Shown here: positions 17,223-25,875 of the stretch, one piece after another
Numbering within the stretch: position 1 is the stretch's first letter
Layout: each line of letters begins with the position of its first letter
Translations under genes and position numbers: made by a program
Source of the DNA: Pigmentiphaga litoralis
Lineage (GTDB): Bacteria > Pseudomonadota > Gammaproteobacteria > Burkholderiales > Burkholderiaceae_B
Direction: 5' to 3'
Length of the DNA: 64,000 bases
Assembly: GCF_013408655.1 (NCBI RefSeq)
Contig: NZ_JACCBP010000003.1
Location: forward strand, 124,001-188,000
Notes under the pieces: generated by a model
The model's input: the letters and a program-made list of their open reading frames with translations, nothing else
The model's database searches: none
What the model was told of the DNA's origin: nothing

Positions 17223-17827
17223 CCTTCGAACACCGCCTGGAAGAACAGCGCCAGGCCGGTCACCAGGATGCTGCTGCCAACGGCCAGGGTGGCGATGGCA
17301 ACCAGCACCGGGAGCCAGCCGGTGCGGCTGCGGCGTGGGTGTCCGGCGTTATAGCGCGCGTCGAATTTTTCGTCGGGCGTCAGGCACAGCACCAGGGCGT
17401 GGATAAAGCCGCCCACGACCGGAATCAGGAACAGGAAGAACGCGGGCGAGAAATACCAGGGATCGGCCCGCAGCGCCGTGCCCACGGTCAGGAGCGAGAA
17501 CGCCAGGACCAGCCAGGCACGCGGCAGGCCCAGGTACCACAGCTGGGCGCCAGTGCAGCCGAGCACGGCCGCCAACAGGCCTGCCACGGCCTTGTGGCGA
17601 AAGTGGCGGGCCGGCTGCACGGAAGCGTCGCCCGGGTTGGCAGGTACAGGATTGGCGCCCGGGTTGCCCGGTGCAGTGGCGGCGCCCGGGCTGTCCGGTG
17701 CAGTGGCGGCACCCGGGTTGCCCGGTGCTGCGGCAGCGCGCGCGTCGGCATGTGTAACGGTGGCTCCTGCGTTGCCCGCTGCCGTCGAATTTGGGGTAAT
17801 TCCGGTCGAAATGTGGTGGGAATCCAT
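17210..17827 (-). CDS. TM2-like integral membrane protein with repetitive N-terminus
   Basis: 205 residues. The first 75 residues are low-complexity (Ala/Gly/Asn/Pro, including GNPGAATAP-type repeats). Then KAVAGLLAAVLGCTGAQLWYLG resembles the start of a TM2 domain, followed by three more hydrophobic segments. A short basic loop (NAGHPRRSRTG) precedes the last helix. Function is unknown for this family. The start ATG 17827 is divergent from rpsP, 116 bases away. The N-terminal repeat makes the exact start uncertain. Confidence 0.65.
   Translation of the reverse strand: MDSHHISTGITPNSTAAGNAGATVTHADARAAAAPGNPGAATAPDSPGAATAPGNPGANPVPANPGDASVQPARHFRHKAVAGLLAAVLGCTGAQLWYLGLPRAWLVLAFSLLTVGTALRADPWYFSPAFFLFLIPVVGGFIHALVLCLTPDEKFDARYNAGHPRRSRTGWLPVLVAIATLAVGSSILVTGLALFFQAVFEGRWF
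17655..17735 (-). repeat. 27-base tandem repeat, three copies, in the TM2-like gene
   Basis: Units GCGCCCGGGTTGCCCGGTGC... begin at 17655, 17682 and 17709, each 27 bases. They encode the Gly/Asn/Pro/Ala repeats at about residues 31-58. Confidence 0.85.
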
Positions 17828-17869
17828 CGATGAACACCTTGATTTACAAGGACTTTACCTGATGGCGGC

Positions 17870-17898
17870 TTGCAGGTGGGGTCAGAGCACGCTATACT
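17870..17898 (+). promoter_or_regulatory. Sigma-70 type promoter of rpsP-rimM-trmD-rplS
   Basis: TTGCAG (17870-17875) and TATACT (17893-17898) are separated by exactly 17 bases. The -10 ends 45 bases before the rpsP start. Confidence 0.75.
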
Positions 17899-17943
17899 TT
17901 TTGGCTGTTTGCAAGTCAACCCTCTTTTTTAGGATTACCTACC

Positions 17944-18204
17944 ATGGTGGTGATTCGTATGTCGCGCGGCGGTTCCAAGAAGCGCCCATTTTACAATCTG
18001 GTCGCTACGGATTCGCGCAACCGCCGTGACGGCCGTTTCATCGAACGCGTGGGTTTCTACAACCCGGTCGCTTCGGAAGGCGAAGAAAGCCTGCGTATCG
18101 CACTGGACCGCGTCGAATACTGGAAGCAGAACGGCGCCCAGCTGTCGCCAGTCGTTGCTCGTCTGGTCAAGGGTTACGGCGAGAAGGTTGCTCCGGCAGC
18201 CTGA
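17944..18204 (+). CDS. rpsP: 30S ribosomal protein S16
   Basis: 86-residue ribosomal protein that helps fold the 5' domain of 16S rRNA. The signature [20 protein letters not shown] is unmistakable and the length is normal. First gene of the conserved rpsP-rimM-trmD-rplS operon, with a near-consensus promoter upstream. Confidence 0.98.
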   Translation: MVVIRMSRGGSKKRPFYNLVATDSRNRRDGRFIERVGFYNPVASEGEESLRIALDRVEYWKQNGAQLSPVVARLVKGYGEKVAPAA

Positions 18205-18364
18205 GCTTGACTCTGTGTGTGAACGCCATTGACCGGCTGATTGCTTCAGCTGGTTGATTATCCGGGCCGGTTGATCGTCGCCGACAGCGTGTGTCTCCGC
18301 TGCGCCGCGTCACCGGCCCGGGTCTGTGTTTGATCTGTGATCCATTCCCCGCTCAAGGTTCGCC

Positions 18365-19015
18365 ATGTCCGATGATCGCGACGCCGGCGCACCGACGCCA
18401 GACGCCACCGCACCCACCGACCTGATCGAGGTCGGCCATATTGTGGAAGCGCTGGGGGTGCGAGGTGGGCTGAAGGTCCAACCGTACTCGTCGCAACCCG
18501 ACACCCTGCTTGCTGCAAAGGTGTGGTGGCTGCGCAAGACGCCGAAGGGCGCTCAGCCGGTGGCTGGAGCGCAGGTTCTGAAAGTTTCGGTACTGAACGC
18601 GAAGCGGCATGGTGCAACCGTGTCGGCAACGTGGGCAGGTGTGAATGATCGCGATCAGGCGCAAGCCTGGCGCGGCTGGTCGGTCCTGGTGCCGCGCAGC
18701 CAGTTTCCGGCGCCTGCCGAGGGCGAGTTCTACTGGGTCGATCTGATCGGCTGTCAGTTGCTCGGTCTGGGCGAAGACGACCCGAAAACCGGCGAAGCGC
18801 CCAAGATCGTGCTGGGCAATGTGGTGGACGTGACCGATAACGGCGCGCATTCGATCCTCCGGGTCGAGCGGGTGTCGCCCGATGACGCCACGCAACCGCT
18901 GCTCGATGCGAAAGGCAAGGTCCAGGAAATCCTGGTGCCGTTCGTCGATGCGTTCATCCGCAACGTCGATCTGTCCGGCCGCGTGATCGACAGCGACTGG
19001 CCGGCAGATTTCTGA
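18365..19015 (+). CDS. rimM: Ribosome maturation factor RimM
   Basis: 216-residue 30S maturation factor that binds S19. The N-terminal beta-barrel shows [18 protein letters not shown] and the C-terminal PRC-barrel shows [11 protein letters not shown] and LVPFVDAFI. It has a 20-residue acidic/Ala-rich N-terminal extension before the core. There is a 160-base gap after rpsP, longer than usual, in which I see no gene. Confidence 0.96.
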   Translation: MSDDRDAGAPTPDATAPTDLIEVGHIVEALGVRGGLKVQPYSSQPDTLLAAKVWWLRKTPKGAQPVAGAQVLKVSVLNAKRHGATVSATWAGVNDRDQAQAWRGWSVLVPRSQFPAPAEGEFYWVDLIGCQLLGLGEDDPKTGEAPKIVLGNVVDVTDNGAHSILRVERVSPDDATQPLLDAKGKVQEILVPFVDAFIRNVDLSGRVIDSDWPADF

Positions 19016-19016
19016 C

Positions 19017-19862
19017 GTGAACGAGGGTGTGACCCGCGACGTGAATGCCGGTGTCGCCGCCAGCGGAACGCCAGACGTCGCGCAGCCATCGTCTGCCGGT
19101 TTGCGGTTTGATGTCGTCACGCTGTTCGGCCCGATGTTTTCCGCGGTGACCGAGCAGGGCGTGACAGGAAGGGCGCACACGCAGGACCGGTGGCGCCTCA
19201 CGACGTGGAATCCCCGTGATTTCACGACCGACGTGCATCGCACTGTCGACGATCGCCCTTACGGTGGCGGTCCGGGCATGGTGATGCGGGTCGACCCGCT
19301 CGAAAAGGCGGTGGCGGCGATCCAGGCGGATCGCGCTTCCGCAGCACCCGTGATCCTGATGTCGCCGCAAGGCCGGCGTTTCGATCAGGCCCGTGCCCAG
19401 GCACTGGCCGACAGTCCAGGCGCAATCCTGGTGTGCGGGCGGTACGAAGGCATCGACCAGCGATTCATCGACCGGTGGGTGACCGAAGAAATCTCGCTGG
19501 GCGACTTCGTGTTGTCGGGCGGGGAAATCGCCGCATTGGCGGTCGTGGATGCCACCGTGCGCTTGTTGCCGGGTGTGCTGAACGACGGCGAATCGGCAGT
19601 ACAGGATTCGTTCAACGAACACCTGTCCGGCCTGCTGGATTGTCCGCATTACACCCGGCCGGAAGTGTTCGATGGTGTGCCGGTACCCGACGTGCTGATG
19701 TCGGGTCACCACGCCAATATCGTCGTCTGGCGACGGCGCCAGTCGCTGGAAGCCACGGCGCGCAAGCGGCCCGATCTGATCGTGGCGGCGCGCGAGCGGG
19801 GCTGGTTGAGCCGCGACGATGAAAAATTTCTGTCCAGCCTGGTACGGCGGGGCGGGAAATAA
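19017..19862 (+). CDS. trmD: tRNA (guanine-37-N1)-methyltransferase
   Basis: Methylates G37 of tRNAs reading CNN codons, preventing frameshifts. The core begins [13 protein letters not shown] after about 28 extra N-terminal residues. Trefoil-knot SAM motifs are [14 protein letters not shown] and the segment from [17 protein letters not shown] 19017 lies one base after the rimM stop; a later start cannot be excluded because the N-terminal extension is not conserved in the family. 281 residues. Confidence 0.96.
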   Translation: MNEGVTRDVNAGVAASGTPDVAQPSSAGLRFDVVTLFGPMFSAVTEQGVTGRAHTQDRWRLTTWNPRDFTTDVHRTVDDRPYGGGPGMVMRVDPLEKAVAAIQADRASAAPVILMSPQGRRFDQARAQALADSPGAILVCGRYEGIDQRFIDRWVTEEISLGDFVLSGGEIAALAVVDATVRLLPGVLNDGESAVQDSFNEHLSGLLDCPHYTRPEVFDGVPVPDVLMSGHHANIVVWRRRQSLEATARKRPDLIVAARERGWLSRDDEKFLSSLVRRGGK

Positions 19863-20007
19863 GATGGCTGGTGTCCGCTACGGTGGACAGCAGCCGGACG
19901 CAGATCTGCCGGGCATGGGCCTGGCGGGGTTTAACCCCATCCTCTGGAAGCGGTGGCATCGCCATAACACTTGGCCGCTTTGAATGATGGTTGACGGAGT
20001 AGTAAAG

Positions 20008-20424
20008 ATGAATCTGATCCAGATCCTGGAACAAGAAGAAGTCGCCCGCTTGATGGAAAACAAGACCATCCCCGCATTCGCTCCTGGCGATACGGTTGTG
20101 GTCAACGTCAATGTGGTTGAAGGTACGCGCAAGCGCGTTCAGGCATACGAAGGCGTGGTTATCGCCCGTCGTAACCGTGGCCTGAATTCGTCGTTCATCG
20201 TTCGCAAGATTTCGTCTGGCGAAGGTGTCGAGCGTACGTTCCAGTTGTACGCACCTACCATTGCCTCGATCGAAGTCAAGCGTCGTGGCGATGTGCGTCG
20301 TGCCAAGCTGTACTACCTGCGCTTCCGCTCGGGCAAGTCGGCACGGATCAAGGAAAAGCTGGTTCGCAACAGCTCGGCGGCGCAAGCTGCTGCAGCTGCA
20401 GCAGCCAAGGCGTCGGCGCAGTAA
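20008..20424 (+). CDS. rplS: 50S ribosomal protein L19
   Basis: 138-residue protein at the 30S-50S interface. [19 protein letters not shown] and [19 protein letters not shown] are diagnostic. ATG 20008 has GGAG eight bases upstream and is preferred to two upstream ATGs. The C-terminal 20 residues are an Ala-rich tail. Last gene of the operon, followed by a strong terminator. Confidence 0.98.
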   Translation: MNLIQILEQEEVARLMENKTIPAFAPGDTVVVNVNVVEGTRKRVQAYEGVVIARRNRGLNSSFIVRKISSGEGVERTFQLYAPTIASIEVKRRGDVRRAKLYYLRFRSGKSARIKEKLVRNSSAAQAAAAAAAKASAQ

Positions 20425-20454
20425 GCGCAACGTCCTCCTTGGACGCAGTGGTGA

Positions 20455-20490
20455 TAAAAACGGCCTCCGGTTTCGGAGGCCGTTTTTTTG
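20455..20490 (+). terminator. Rho-independent terminator after rplS
   Basis: AAAAACGGCCTCC and GGAGGCCGTTTTT form a perfect stem around GGTTTC, followed by a T-run. It lies 30 bases after the rplS stop. Confidence 0.95.
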
Positions 20491-20496
20491 TCCCCT

Positions 20497-20660
20497 CCTT
20501 GGCGCTTCGCGCCTCCCCCAGAGGCGGCACTGGCGGACTGGCGGAGCCAGATCCGCGGTGCCCTGGATTTTGGCCCCCCCTTGGCGCTCTGCGCCTCCCC
20601 CAGGGGCGGCACTGGCGGACTGGCGGAGCCAGATCCGCTGTGCCCTGATTTTGGGCCTCC
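20497..20660. repeat. Direct tandem duplication of an 82-base noncoding unit
   Basis: The unit starting CCTTGGCGCTTCGCGCCTCC at 20497 recurs at 20579 with few changes. Each copy contains small inverted repeats (GGCGC/GCGCC and CTGGCGGA/TGGCGGAGCCAG). It fills most of the rplS-NUDIX gap (20425-20755), where I see no gene. It resembles GC-rich intergenic repeats that I associate with Alcaligenaceae genomes. Confidence 0.85.
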
Positions 20661-20755
20661 GTTGAATCTGCTAGTCTCACCAATCCTGTCATATCTGCTT
20701 ACTTGCGGCGCCGTGTTGCAGTCGTTTTGCGATAAGACTGCCGTATCCTTCTGAC

Positions 20756-21541
20756 ATGTCCCGTTCCGACGCTTCCGACTCCTCCCTGTTCCCGCCGCCA
20801 GGCGGTGATGCCGGCACGGCGCCGGCTGCTGATCGCACGGTGACCTTGCCGGCCCGGCGCAAGCCGTTGGGCCCCGGCTTCGATCCTGCTTCCCAGCCTT
20901 GGGAGGCGAACCCCACCGGTTTGCATGCCGTGCCGCCCGATCGTCTGACGGCGAGGGCCTTGCGCGCCCGTTTCGCGCGGCCGCCTGCGTGGACGCCCGA
21001 GTCTGCCGAGACGTGGTCTACCCGTTTTCCGGGGCCGGAGACCGGCCTCAGGCTGGCGTCGGTGCTGGTGCCCTTGGTAATGCGTGCATCGGGTTTGCAG
21101 GTCATGCTGACCCAGCGCACGGCGCATCTGCACGACCATGCGGGGCAGGTGAGCTTTCCGGGGGGCCGGGTCGAAAAGACGGATGCGTCGGTGATCGCGG
21201 CCGCGCTGCGCGAGGCGCAGGAAGAAACTGGCTTGCCGCCCGAGAAGGTGGAGGTGATCGGCCAGTTGCCCGATTACGTGACCAGCACCGGCTACAACAT
21301 CGTGCCGCTGGTGGGACTGGTGCAACCGGATTTCGACCCGGTGCCCAACCCGTTCGAGGTGGCCGAGGTGTTCGAGGTGCCGCTGACTTTCCTGATGGAC
21401 CCGGCCAATCACCGGGTGCACCGCGTGGCCTTGCCGCACAACGGCAGCCATACGTACTTTTCCATGCCCTATGGGAAGTACTTTGTGTGGGGCGCGACGG
21501 CGGGCATGCTGCACAATCTCTATCGTTTCCTCGACGCCTGA
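20756..21541 (+). CDS. NUDIX hydrolase, CoA pyrophosphatase type (NudL-like)
   Basis: 261-residue hydrolase with a complete NUDIX box (GGRVEKTDASVIAAALREAQ followed by EETGL). The preceding LTQRTAHLHDHAGQVSFPGG is the extra motif of CoA and acyl-CoA pyrophosphatases. It should split CoA into phosphopantetheine and 3',5'-ADP. About 90 N-terminal residues, Pro/Ala-rich at first, precede the catalytic core. A stand-alone gene before the CobD-like gene. Confidence 0.9.
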   Translation: MSRSDASDSSLFPPPGGDAGTAPAADRTVTLPARRKPLGPGFDPASQPWEANPTGLHAVPPDRLTARALRARFARPPAWTPESAETWSTRFPGPETGLRLASVLVPLVMRASGLQVMLTQRTAHLHDHAGQVSFPGGRVEKTDASVIAAALREAQEETGLPPEKVEVIGQLPDYVTSTGYNIVPLVGLVQPDFDPVPNPFEVAEVFEVPLTFLMDPANHRVHRVALPHNGSHTYFSMPYGKYFVWGATAGMLHNLYRFLDA

Positions 21542-21620
21542 TCTCTGTGCGCAACGTGGCTGGCGTGATGTGCGCGCAGGCCATCTCCCCGATCGACCCG
21601 ATGCCCGCTAGAATCCGCCT

Positions 21621-22796
21621 ATGAGCTTCTTTGCCCTTTTACTCGCCTTTCTCGCCGAGCAGATCCGCCCCTTGCCGCGTCACAACGCCGTGCACGAGGC
21701 CGCTCGAAGTCTGATCCGCTGGGCCGGCCACGCCCTGGATGCCGGCAGCGCCAGTTACGCCGCGTTTGCGTGGGCGCTGGCGGTCGTAGTGCCGACGCTA
21801 TTCGTGTTGGCCCTGGGCTCGCTGATGTGGGCCATCCACCCGATCTTCTCGCTGTTGTTCCACGTGCTGGTGCTGTGGTTCACGCTGGGCTTCCGGCAGT
21901 TCAGCCATTACTTTACCGAGCTGCAGCTGGCGCTGGCGCGGGGCGACCTGCCGCTGGCCCGGCGGCACCTGCATGACTGGATGCGCAGCACCGACGAAAC
22001 CTGGACCAGCGATACGCTGACGCTGCCCGAGATCTGCCGCACGGCGATCGAAGAAGGCGTGGTGGCCTCGCACCGCAATGTCTATGGCGTGCTGTTCTGG
22101 TACGCGGTGCTGCCCGGGCCGGCAGGCGCCGCGTTGTACCGCCTGGCAGGGATGGCCCGGCATGAATGGGCTGCTCGGCCCGACGCCTTTGGCAACATCG
22201 CGCGCCGCGCCTTTGCCGTGCTCGACTGGATTCCCGCGCGCATGACTGCGATCGGCTTTGCCATCGTGGGCAACTTTGAAGAGGCGCTGTATGGCTGGCG
22301 TCAGCGCGCGGCCCTGTGGCCCGATCCGCAGCGCGGCATCGTGGTGGAAAGCGCGGCAGGCGCGCTTGGCGTGCGGCTGACGCCTTTGCCACCCAAGCCG
22401 CTGCTGCTGACGGCGACGGCGGCGACAGCCGCAGCGGCTGCGAGGGTTCTAACGGCACCCTTTGGCGCGTCGGCGCCGGGTTCGCTGCCCCCGGGCTCGT
22501 TCCCTTCGGCCGAGGTGGCACCAGGCGATGTCCCCCCAGTCGGTGTCCCCCCAGGCAGTGTCCCCCCAGGTAGTGTCCCCCCAGGCACGGTGCCGCCGCT
22601 GGAGGGCGTCACGCCGGAAATGGCGTCCGCCGCTGCGGCCAGCGACGCCGGCGCCGCGAATGAGCCTCCCGACGATGCGGAGCGCCGCCTGCCCGATCCG
22701 CCGGCACTGCATGCCGCAGTGGGATTGCTCTGGCGGTCGGTGGTGTTGTGGATGTTCCTGCTCTTGCTGCTCTCGCTGGCAGGCTGGGCGACGTGA
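21621..22796 (+). CDS. CobD/CbiB family membrane protein with repeat insertion
   Basis: 391-residue membrane protein. It starts MSFFALLLAFLAEQIRPLP, has several hydrophobic segments, and shows the family segments SHRNVYGVLFWYAVLPGPAGAA and ALYRLAGMARHEW. True CobD/CbiB joins aminopropanol to cobyric acid, but this subgroup occurs outside cobalamin operons and no cob gene is nearby, so another amidation may be catalysed. Residues about 270-350 are a low-complexity Ala/Pro/Gly segment holding a 15-base repeat (VPPGS units). A last membrane helix closes the protein. Confidence 0.85.
   Translation: MSFFALLLAFLAEQIRPLPRHNAVHEAARSLIRWAGHALDAGSASYAAFAWALAVVVPTLFVLALGSLMWAIHPIFSLLFHVLVLWFTLGFRQFSHYFTELQLALARGDLPLARRHLHDWMRSTDETWTSDTLTLPEICRTAIEEGVVASHRNVYGVLFWYAVLPGPAGAALYRLAGMARHEWAARPDAFGNIARRAFAVLDWIPARMTAIGFAIVGNFEEALYGWRQRAALWPDPQRGIVVESAAGALGVRLTPLPPKPLLLTATAATAAAAARVLTAPFGASAPGSLPPGSFPSAEVAPGDVPPVGVPPGSVPPGSVPPGTVPPLEGVTPEMASAAAASDAGAANEPPDDAERRLPDPPALHAAVGLLWRSVVLWMFLLLLLSLAGWAT
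22530..22589 (+). repeat. 15-base tandem repeat, four copies, in the CobD-like gene
   Basis: GTCCCCCCAGGYRGT units begin at 22530, 22545, 22560 and 22575. They encode VPPGS/VPPGT pentapeptides (about residues 304-323) and keep the frame. Confidence 0.9.
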
Positions 22797-23215
22797 ATGA
22801 CTGCCTCGCGAAAGCTCGAATAATCCGGCACGCATGCATGAACATCCCGCTCGTCGGCGGGTAAATGAGAGTCAGCCTTGATCGTTTCGGCCCGTTACGC
22901 AACGGAGTGCGCAGCAGGTCTCCATATGTAATCGCAGGCGGCCCAGTGCCGCCTTCGTAGTTTTTACCGAGCCAGGTCCGCGACACGGTAGAGCAGGGTA
23001 TCCATCCGTAACTGGCGGCGATAACTTGCCAGCAAGGGAACGCGGCGACCAGACGGCAGGGACATCCCCCACCGTGTAAGGCCTTGCATGGTCCCCCGCC
23101 TGAATGCGTGTGATTTGCAAGACGGGCCGGGCGAGTCGGAAGAGTTCGTTACATCGCTCCTTGAGACGCAGGACTATCCTTGATCGGGTCAATTCCTCAT
23201 CCCTTGGAGCACCTC
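22797..23215. other. 419-base intergenic region before the bacterioferritin-like gene
   Basis: No convincing gene. Short open frames on the minus strand lack any family resemblance or ribosome site. One weak hairpin (AGGCGGC-CCAGT-GCCGCCT near 22940) followed by a broken T-tract could end the CobD-like transcript. The ferritin promoter should lie here but I could not pick one. Confidence 0.5.
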
Positions 23216-23788
23216 ATGGATATGCCAGTCAAGAACGACGCGACCCAACAGAACGGCTCGCAGGACAAGTTTCAGTTCGACCTCGAAGCGGTCCGTGCAA
23301 AGGCACGTCAGAACCTCGAGTCCGGCGCAGTGACGCAGGCCTATGCCGGCAACCGCGAAGAAATCATCAAGATGCTGAACGAAGCACTCGCGACCGAGCT
23401 GGTCTGTGTGCTGCGCTACAAGCGCCACTATTTCATGGCCAAGGGTATCCATTCGGAAGCCGTTGCCGCTGAATTTGCCGAGCACGCTGGCCAGGAGCAG
23501 GAACACGCTGATTCGATCGCCGAGCGTATCGTCCAGCTGGGCGGCGAGCCCGACTTCAACCCTGCCACGCTGCTGGATCGCAGCCATGCGCAATATGTTC
23601 CAGGCAAGTCGCTGCAGGACATGATTCGTGAAGATCTGGTGGCCGAACGTATCGCCATCGACAGCTACAAGGCCATGGTCGACTACATCGGCGCAGATGA
23701 CCCGACCACCCGCCGTATGCTGGAACAGATCCTGGCCGTGGAAGAAGAGCACGCCGACGACATGTCGGACCTGCTGGAACTGAACTAA
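23216..23788 (+). CDS. Bacterioferritin/DPS-like ferritin-fold protein
   Basis: 190-residue ferritin-like four-helix protein. ATG 23216 follows TTGGAG. Ferroxidase-type ligands are seen as the glutamate of NEALATELVCVLRYKRH, the pair EHAGQEQEH, the glutamate of EDLVAERIAIDSY, and EEEHADD near the end. It probably stores or detoxifies iron in the cytoplasm. It is about 30 residues longer than canonical Bfr because of an N-terminal extension, and I do not see a clear haem-ligand methionine, so bacterioferritin proper is uncertain. Confidence 0.85.
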   Translation: MDMPVKNDATQQNGSQDKFQFDLEAVRAKARQNLESGAVTQAYAGNREEIIKMLNEALATELVCVLRYKRHYFMAKGIHSEAVAAEFAEHAGQEQEHADSIAERIVQLGGEPDFNPATLLDRSHAQYVPGKSLQDMIREDLVAERIAIDSYKAMVDYIGADDPTTRRMLEQILAVEEEHADDMSDLLELN

Positions 23789-23798
23789 GGCAGTACGA

Positions 23799-23827
23799 GG
23801 GGCTACCCGCTTGGCGGGTCGTGCCCC
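23799..23827. terminator. Inverted repeat between convergent genes, possible terminator
   Basis: GGGGC and GCCCC enclose ACCCGC-TTG-GCGGGT, a stable two-part stem directly between the ferritin-like stop and the EAL gene stop. It lacks a T-run, so termination is uncertain. Confidence 0.45.
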
Positions 23828-23832
23828 AAGGA

Positions 23833-24717
23833 TCAGGCTCTGACAGCCGCGTCCGCCAGCATGGCGGCCGGCAGATCAAAGAAGTAGCCCTGGCCGAAGG
23901 CTGCGCCAAGGGCTGCCAGGGTCTGCGCGATCCGTGGATTGTCGATGCGGGTAAAGACAAGCTGGGTCGCACCGTGCTCTGCGGCACGAAGCAGTTCGGG
24001 CACTTGCTGTTCGGGCTGGTTCAACGTGCGCACGTCGACCTTCATCACGTCAGGACCGAAAGCCTTGATACGCGCCATGGCAAGGGCTGCGCCCGACGCC
24101 TGTAGCGCGATCCCGAAACCGTAGCGGCGGTAGCTGCCGATCAGCTGTGCGGCCAGATCGGCATCGTAGGTTGCCGTCTCCGGAAGCTGCAGGACGATGC
24201 CGTGCGTGTCAGCGGCGGAATTCTCCGGTGACTTCCCCCGCGACACCCCCCGTGCTACCCCCAGCGGCACGCCCATCGCGTCCAGCATGTCACGGAAGGT
24301 ATGGCCGTGGTCCTGAGCGATCGCCGCCAGCAGGCGTCCGTGCACGCGTAGGTGCAGCGGGACATTACTGCCCCCCTGCGACACATAATTGACGGTATGC
24401 ACCACACGGCACAGGCGGTCCAGCCAGACCACCGTGGCGTCTTCGGCTGCGCGCGAAAACAATCCCCATGGGCTGATGGTGTCGCCGGCTTGTCCGCTGG
24501 AACGGGCATAGGCGTCGTAGGCGACAACGGTGGGTGCGGCATGCGGGTCGGCGGCGATTGGCGCGCCCAGGCGCACGATCCGCTGAAAGCCGCTGGCCAG
24601 ATCGAATTCGTAGAAACGGCCCACGACCGTGCCGTCTGCCGTCACCCGCAGCGCCTTGCGCAGATCCGGGTACTCGCGCAGGGCGTTGATCAGGGTAGAG
24701 GGAGAAGGTCGTGTCAT
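23833..24717 (-). CDS. Degenerate EAL-domain protein
   Basis: 294 residues from ATG 24717. The C-terminal part follows an EAL phosphodiesterase fold: IVLQLPET where active proteins have LELTE, MKVDVRTL for the LKID strand, TRIDNP for AEGVE, and QGYFFDLP matching the conserved QGYxFxxP. The catalytic EAL glutamate and the DDFG motif are not present, so it is unlikely to hydrolyse c-di-GMP and may bind it or act through contacts. Start is uncertain because no strong ribosome site is seen. Lies downstream of rsgA on the same strand. Confidence 0.75.
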   Translation of the reverse strand: MTRPSPSTLINALREYPDLRKALRVTADGTVVGRFYEFDLASGFQRIVRLGAPIAADPHAAPTVVAYDAYARSSGQAGDTISPWGLFSRAAEDATVVWLDRLCRVVHTVNYVSQGGSNVPLHLRVHGRLLAAIAQDHGHTFRDMLDAMGVPLGVARGVSRGKSPENSAADTHGIVLQLPETATYDADLAAQLIGSYRRYGFGIALQASGAALAMARIKAFGPDVMKVDVRTLNQPEQQVPELLRAAEHGATQLVFTRIDNPRIAQTLAALGAAFGQGYFFDLPAAMLADAAVRA

Positions 24718-24834
24718 CGATCGGGTCCGCGCGCCAGGGTGGCCAGTAGTGAAGGGCGACAGGCTACGCGAAGCGGGCCGTGCAGCGAACGATCGATTTG
24801 GTCGAAGGTTATAACCGCCAGGCCCGTCGATCAA

Positions 24835-25875
24835 TCAATACCGGACAGCGCTTTCGTTTTCCGCCAGCACACGCATGTACAGCGCGTGGCGGTATTCGCT
24901 GATCTCGCCGCGCTTCAGCGCGTCCAGCACGCCGCAGCCCGGTTCGTGCCGGTGCGTGCAGTTATAGAAGCGGCACTGCTCGGTAAATGGCTTGAATTCC
25001 GGAAACCCGTTGACGATGTCTTCGGGCGTCAGGTGCTGCAGTCCAAAGGCCTGGAAGCCCGGGGAATCGATCAGGTCGCCGCCAGGAGCCAGGGCATCGG
25101 GCAGGTGGTAGAGCCGTGTGCTGGTCGTGGTGTGCCGGCCGGCGCCCAGGGCGATCGAATGTTCCTGCGTTGGCGCGGCGGCTTCGGGAATCAGGGCATT
25201 GAGCAGCGTGGATTTGCCCATGCCGCTTTGCCCCAGCAACAGCGTGGTGACGCCGGCCAGCCGCGGCGCCAGGGTGGCCCGGGTGGCGTCGATATCGTGC
25301 GCGCTCAATTCGATCACCGGCACGCCCAGGGCAGCAATGCGGGCGAGCCGCTGGCGGGCGGCCGGCAGCCGGGTCACCTTGTCGACCTTGTTCAGGATCA
25401 CGCAGGGCGAAATGTTGGCGCTCCACGCGCCGACCAGGGCGCGGCCGACCAGGTCGTCCGCAAAGTCGGGTTCGGTGGCCACCACGATCAGCAATTGATC
25501 GACGTTGGCGGCGAATTGCTTGGTGCGGAAGTCGTCGGACCGGTACAGCAGATTGCGGCGCGGCACGATCGTGTTGATCGCGCCTTCGGCCTTGCCTTCG
25601 ATGGCAATGTCGACCACGTCGCCCACGGCGGCCGCGCCGCGCTTGCCGCGCGGGTAGCACTGCCGGCGGGACCCGTCCGGGAATTCCACCGTGTAATGCC
25701 GGCCGAAGGCTTCGACCACGCGGCCGCGGACAATGGTGGCGTCGGTAGGCTTGGCCGGGGCGGCGGCTTTGGGTCGGCTCACCGGACGGGGCTCGTGGCG
25801 CAGCGTGCGCGCGCTACGGAAAGTGCGGTCAAAGGCAAACCTGTCATGCGGACTCCGGGGTGGGGATGGCGCCAT
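24835..25875 (-). CDS. rsgA: Small ribosomal subunit biogenesis GTPase RsgA
   Basis: Circularly permuted GTPase acting late in 30S assembly. Motif order is permuted as expected: G4 NKVDK, then G1 GQSGMGKSTLLN, then G3 DSPGFQAFGL. An OB fold precedes these, and the zinc module CRFYNCTHRHEPGC sits near the C-terminus. 346 residues with a basic 40-residue N-terminal extension. The start overlaps the end of the M48 protease gene by 32 bases, so the two are probably co-transcribed. Confidence 0.96.
   Translation of the reverse strand: MAPSPPRSPHDRFAFDRTFRSARTLRHEPRPVSRPKAAAPAKPTDATIVRGRVVEAFGRHYTVEFPDGSRRQCYPRGKRGAAAVGDVVDIAIEGKAEGAINTIVPRRNLLYRSDDFRTKQFAANVDQLLIVVATEPDFADDLVGRALVGAWSANISPCVILNKVDKVTRLPAARQRLARIAALGVPVIELSAHDIDATRATLAPRLAGVTTLLLGQSGMGKSTLLNALIPEAAAPTQEHSIALGAGRHTTTSTRLYHLPDALAPGGDLIDSPGFQAFGLQHLTPEDIVNGFPEFKPFTEQCRFYNCTHRHEPGCGVLDALKRGEISEYRHALYMRVLAENESAVRY

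Noticed and set aside
22872..23192. 106-codon minus-strand frame before the ferritin-like gene
   Set aside because: No ribosome site or recognisable sequence; lies where the ferritin promoter is expected.
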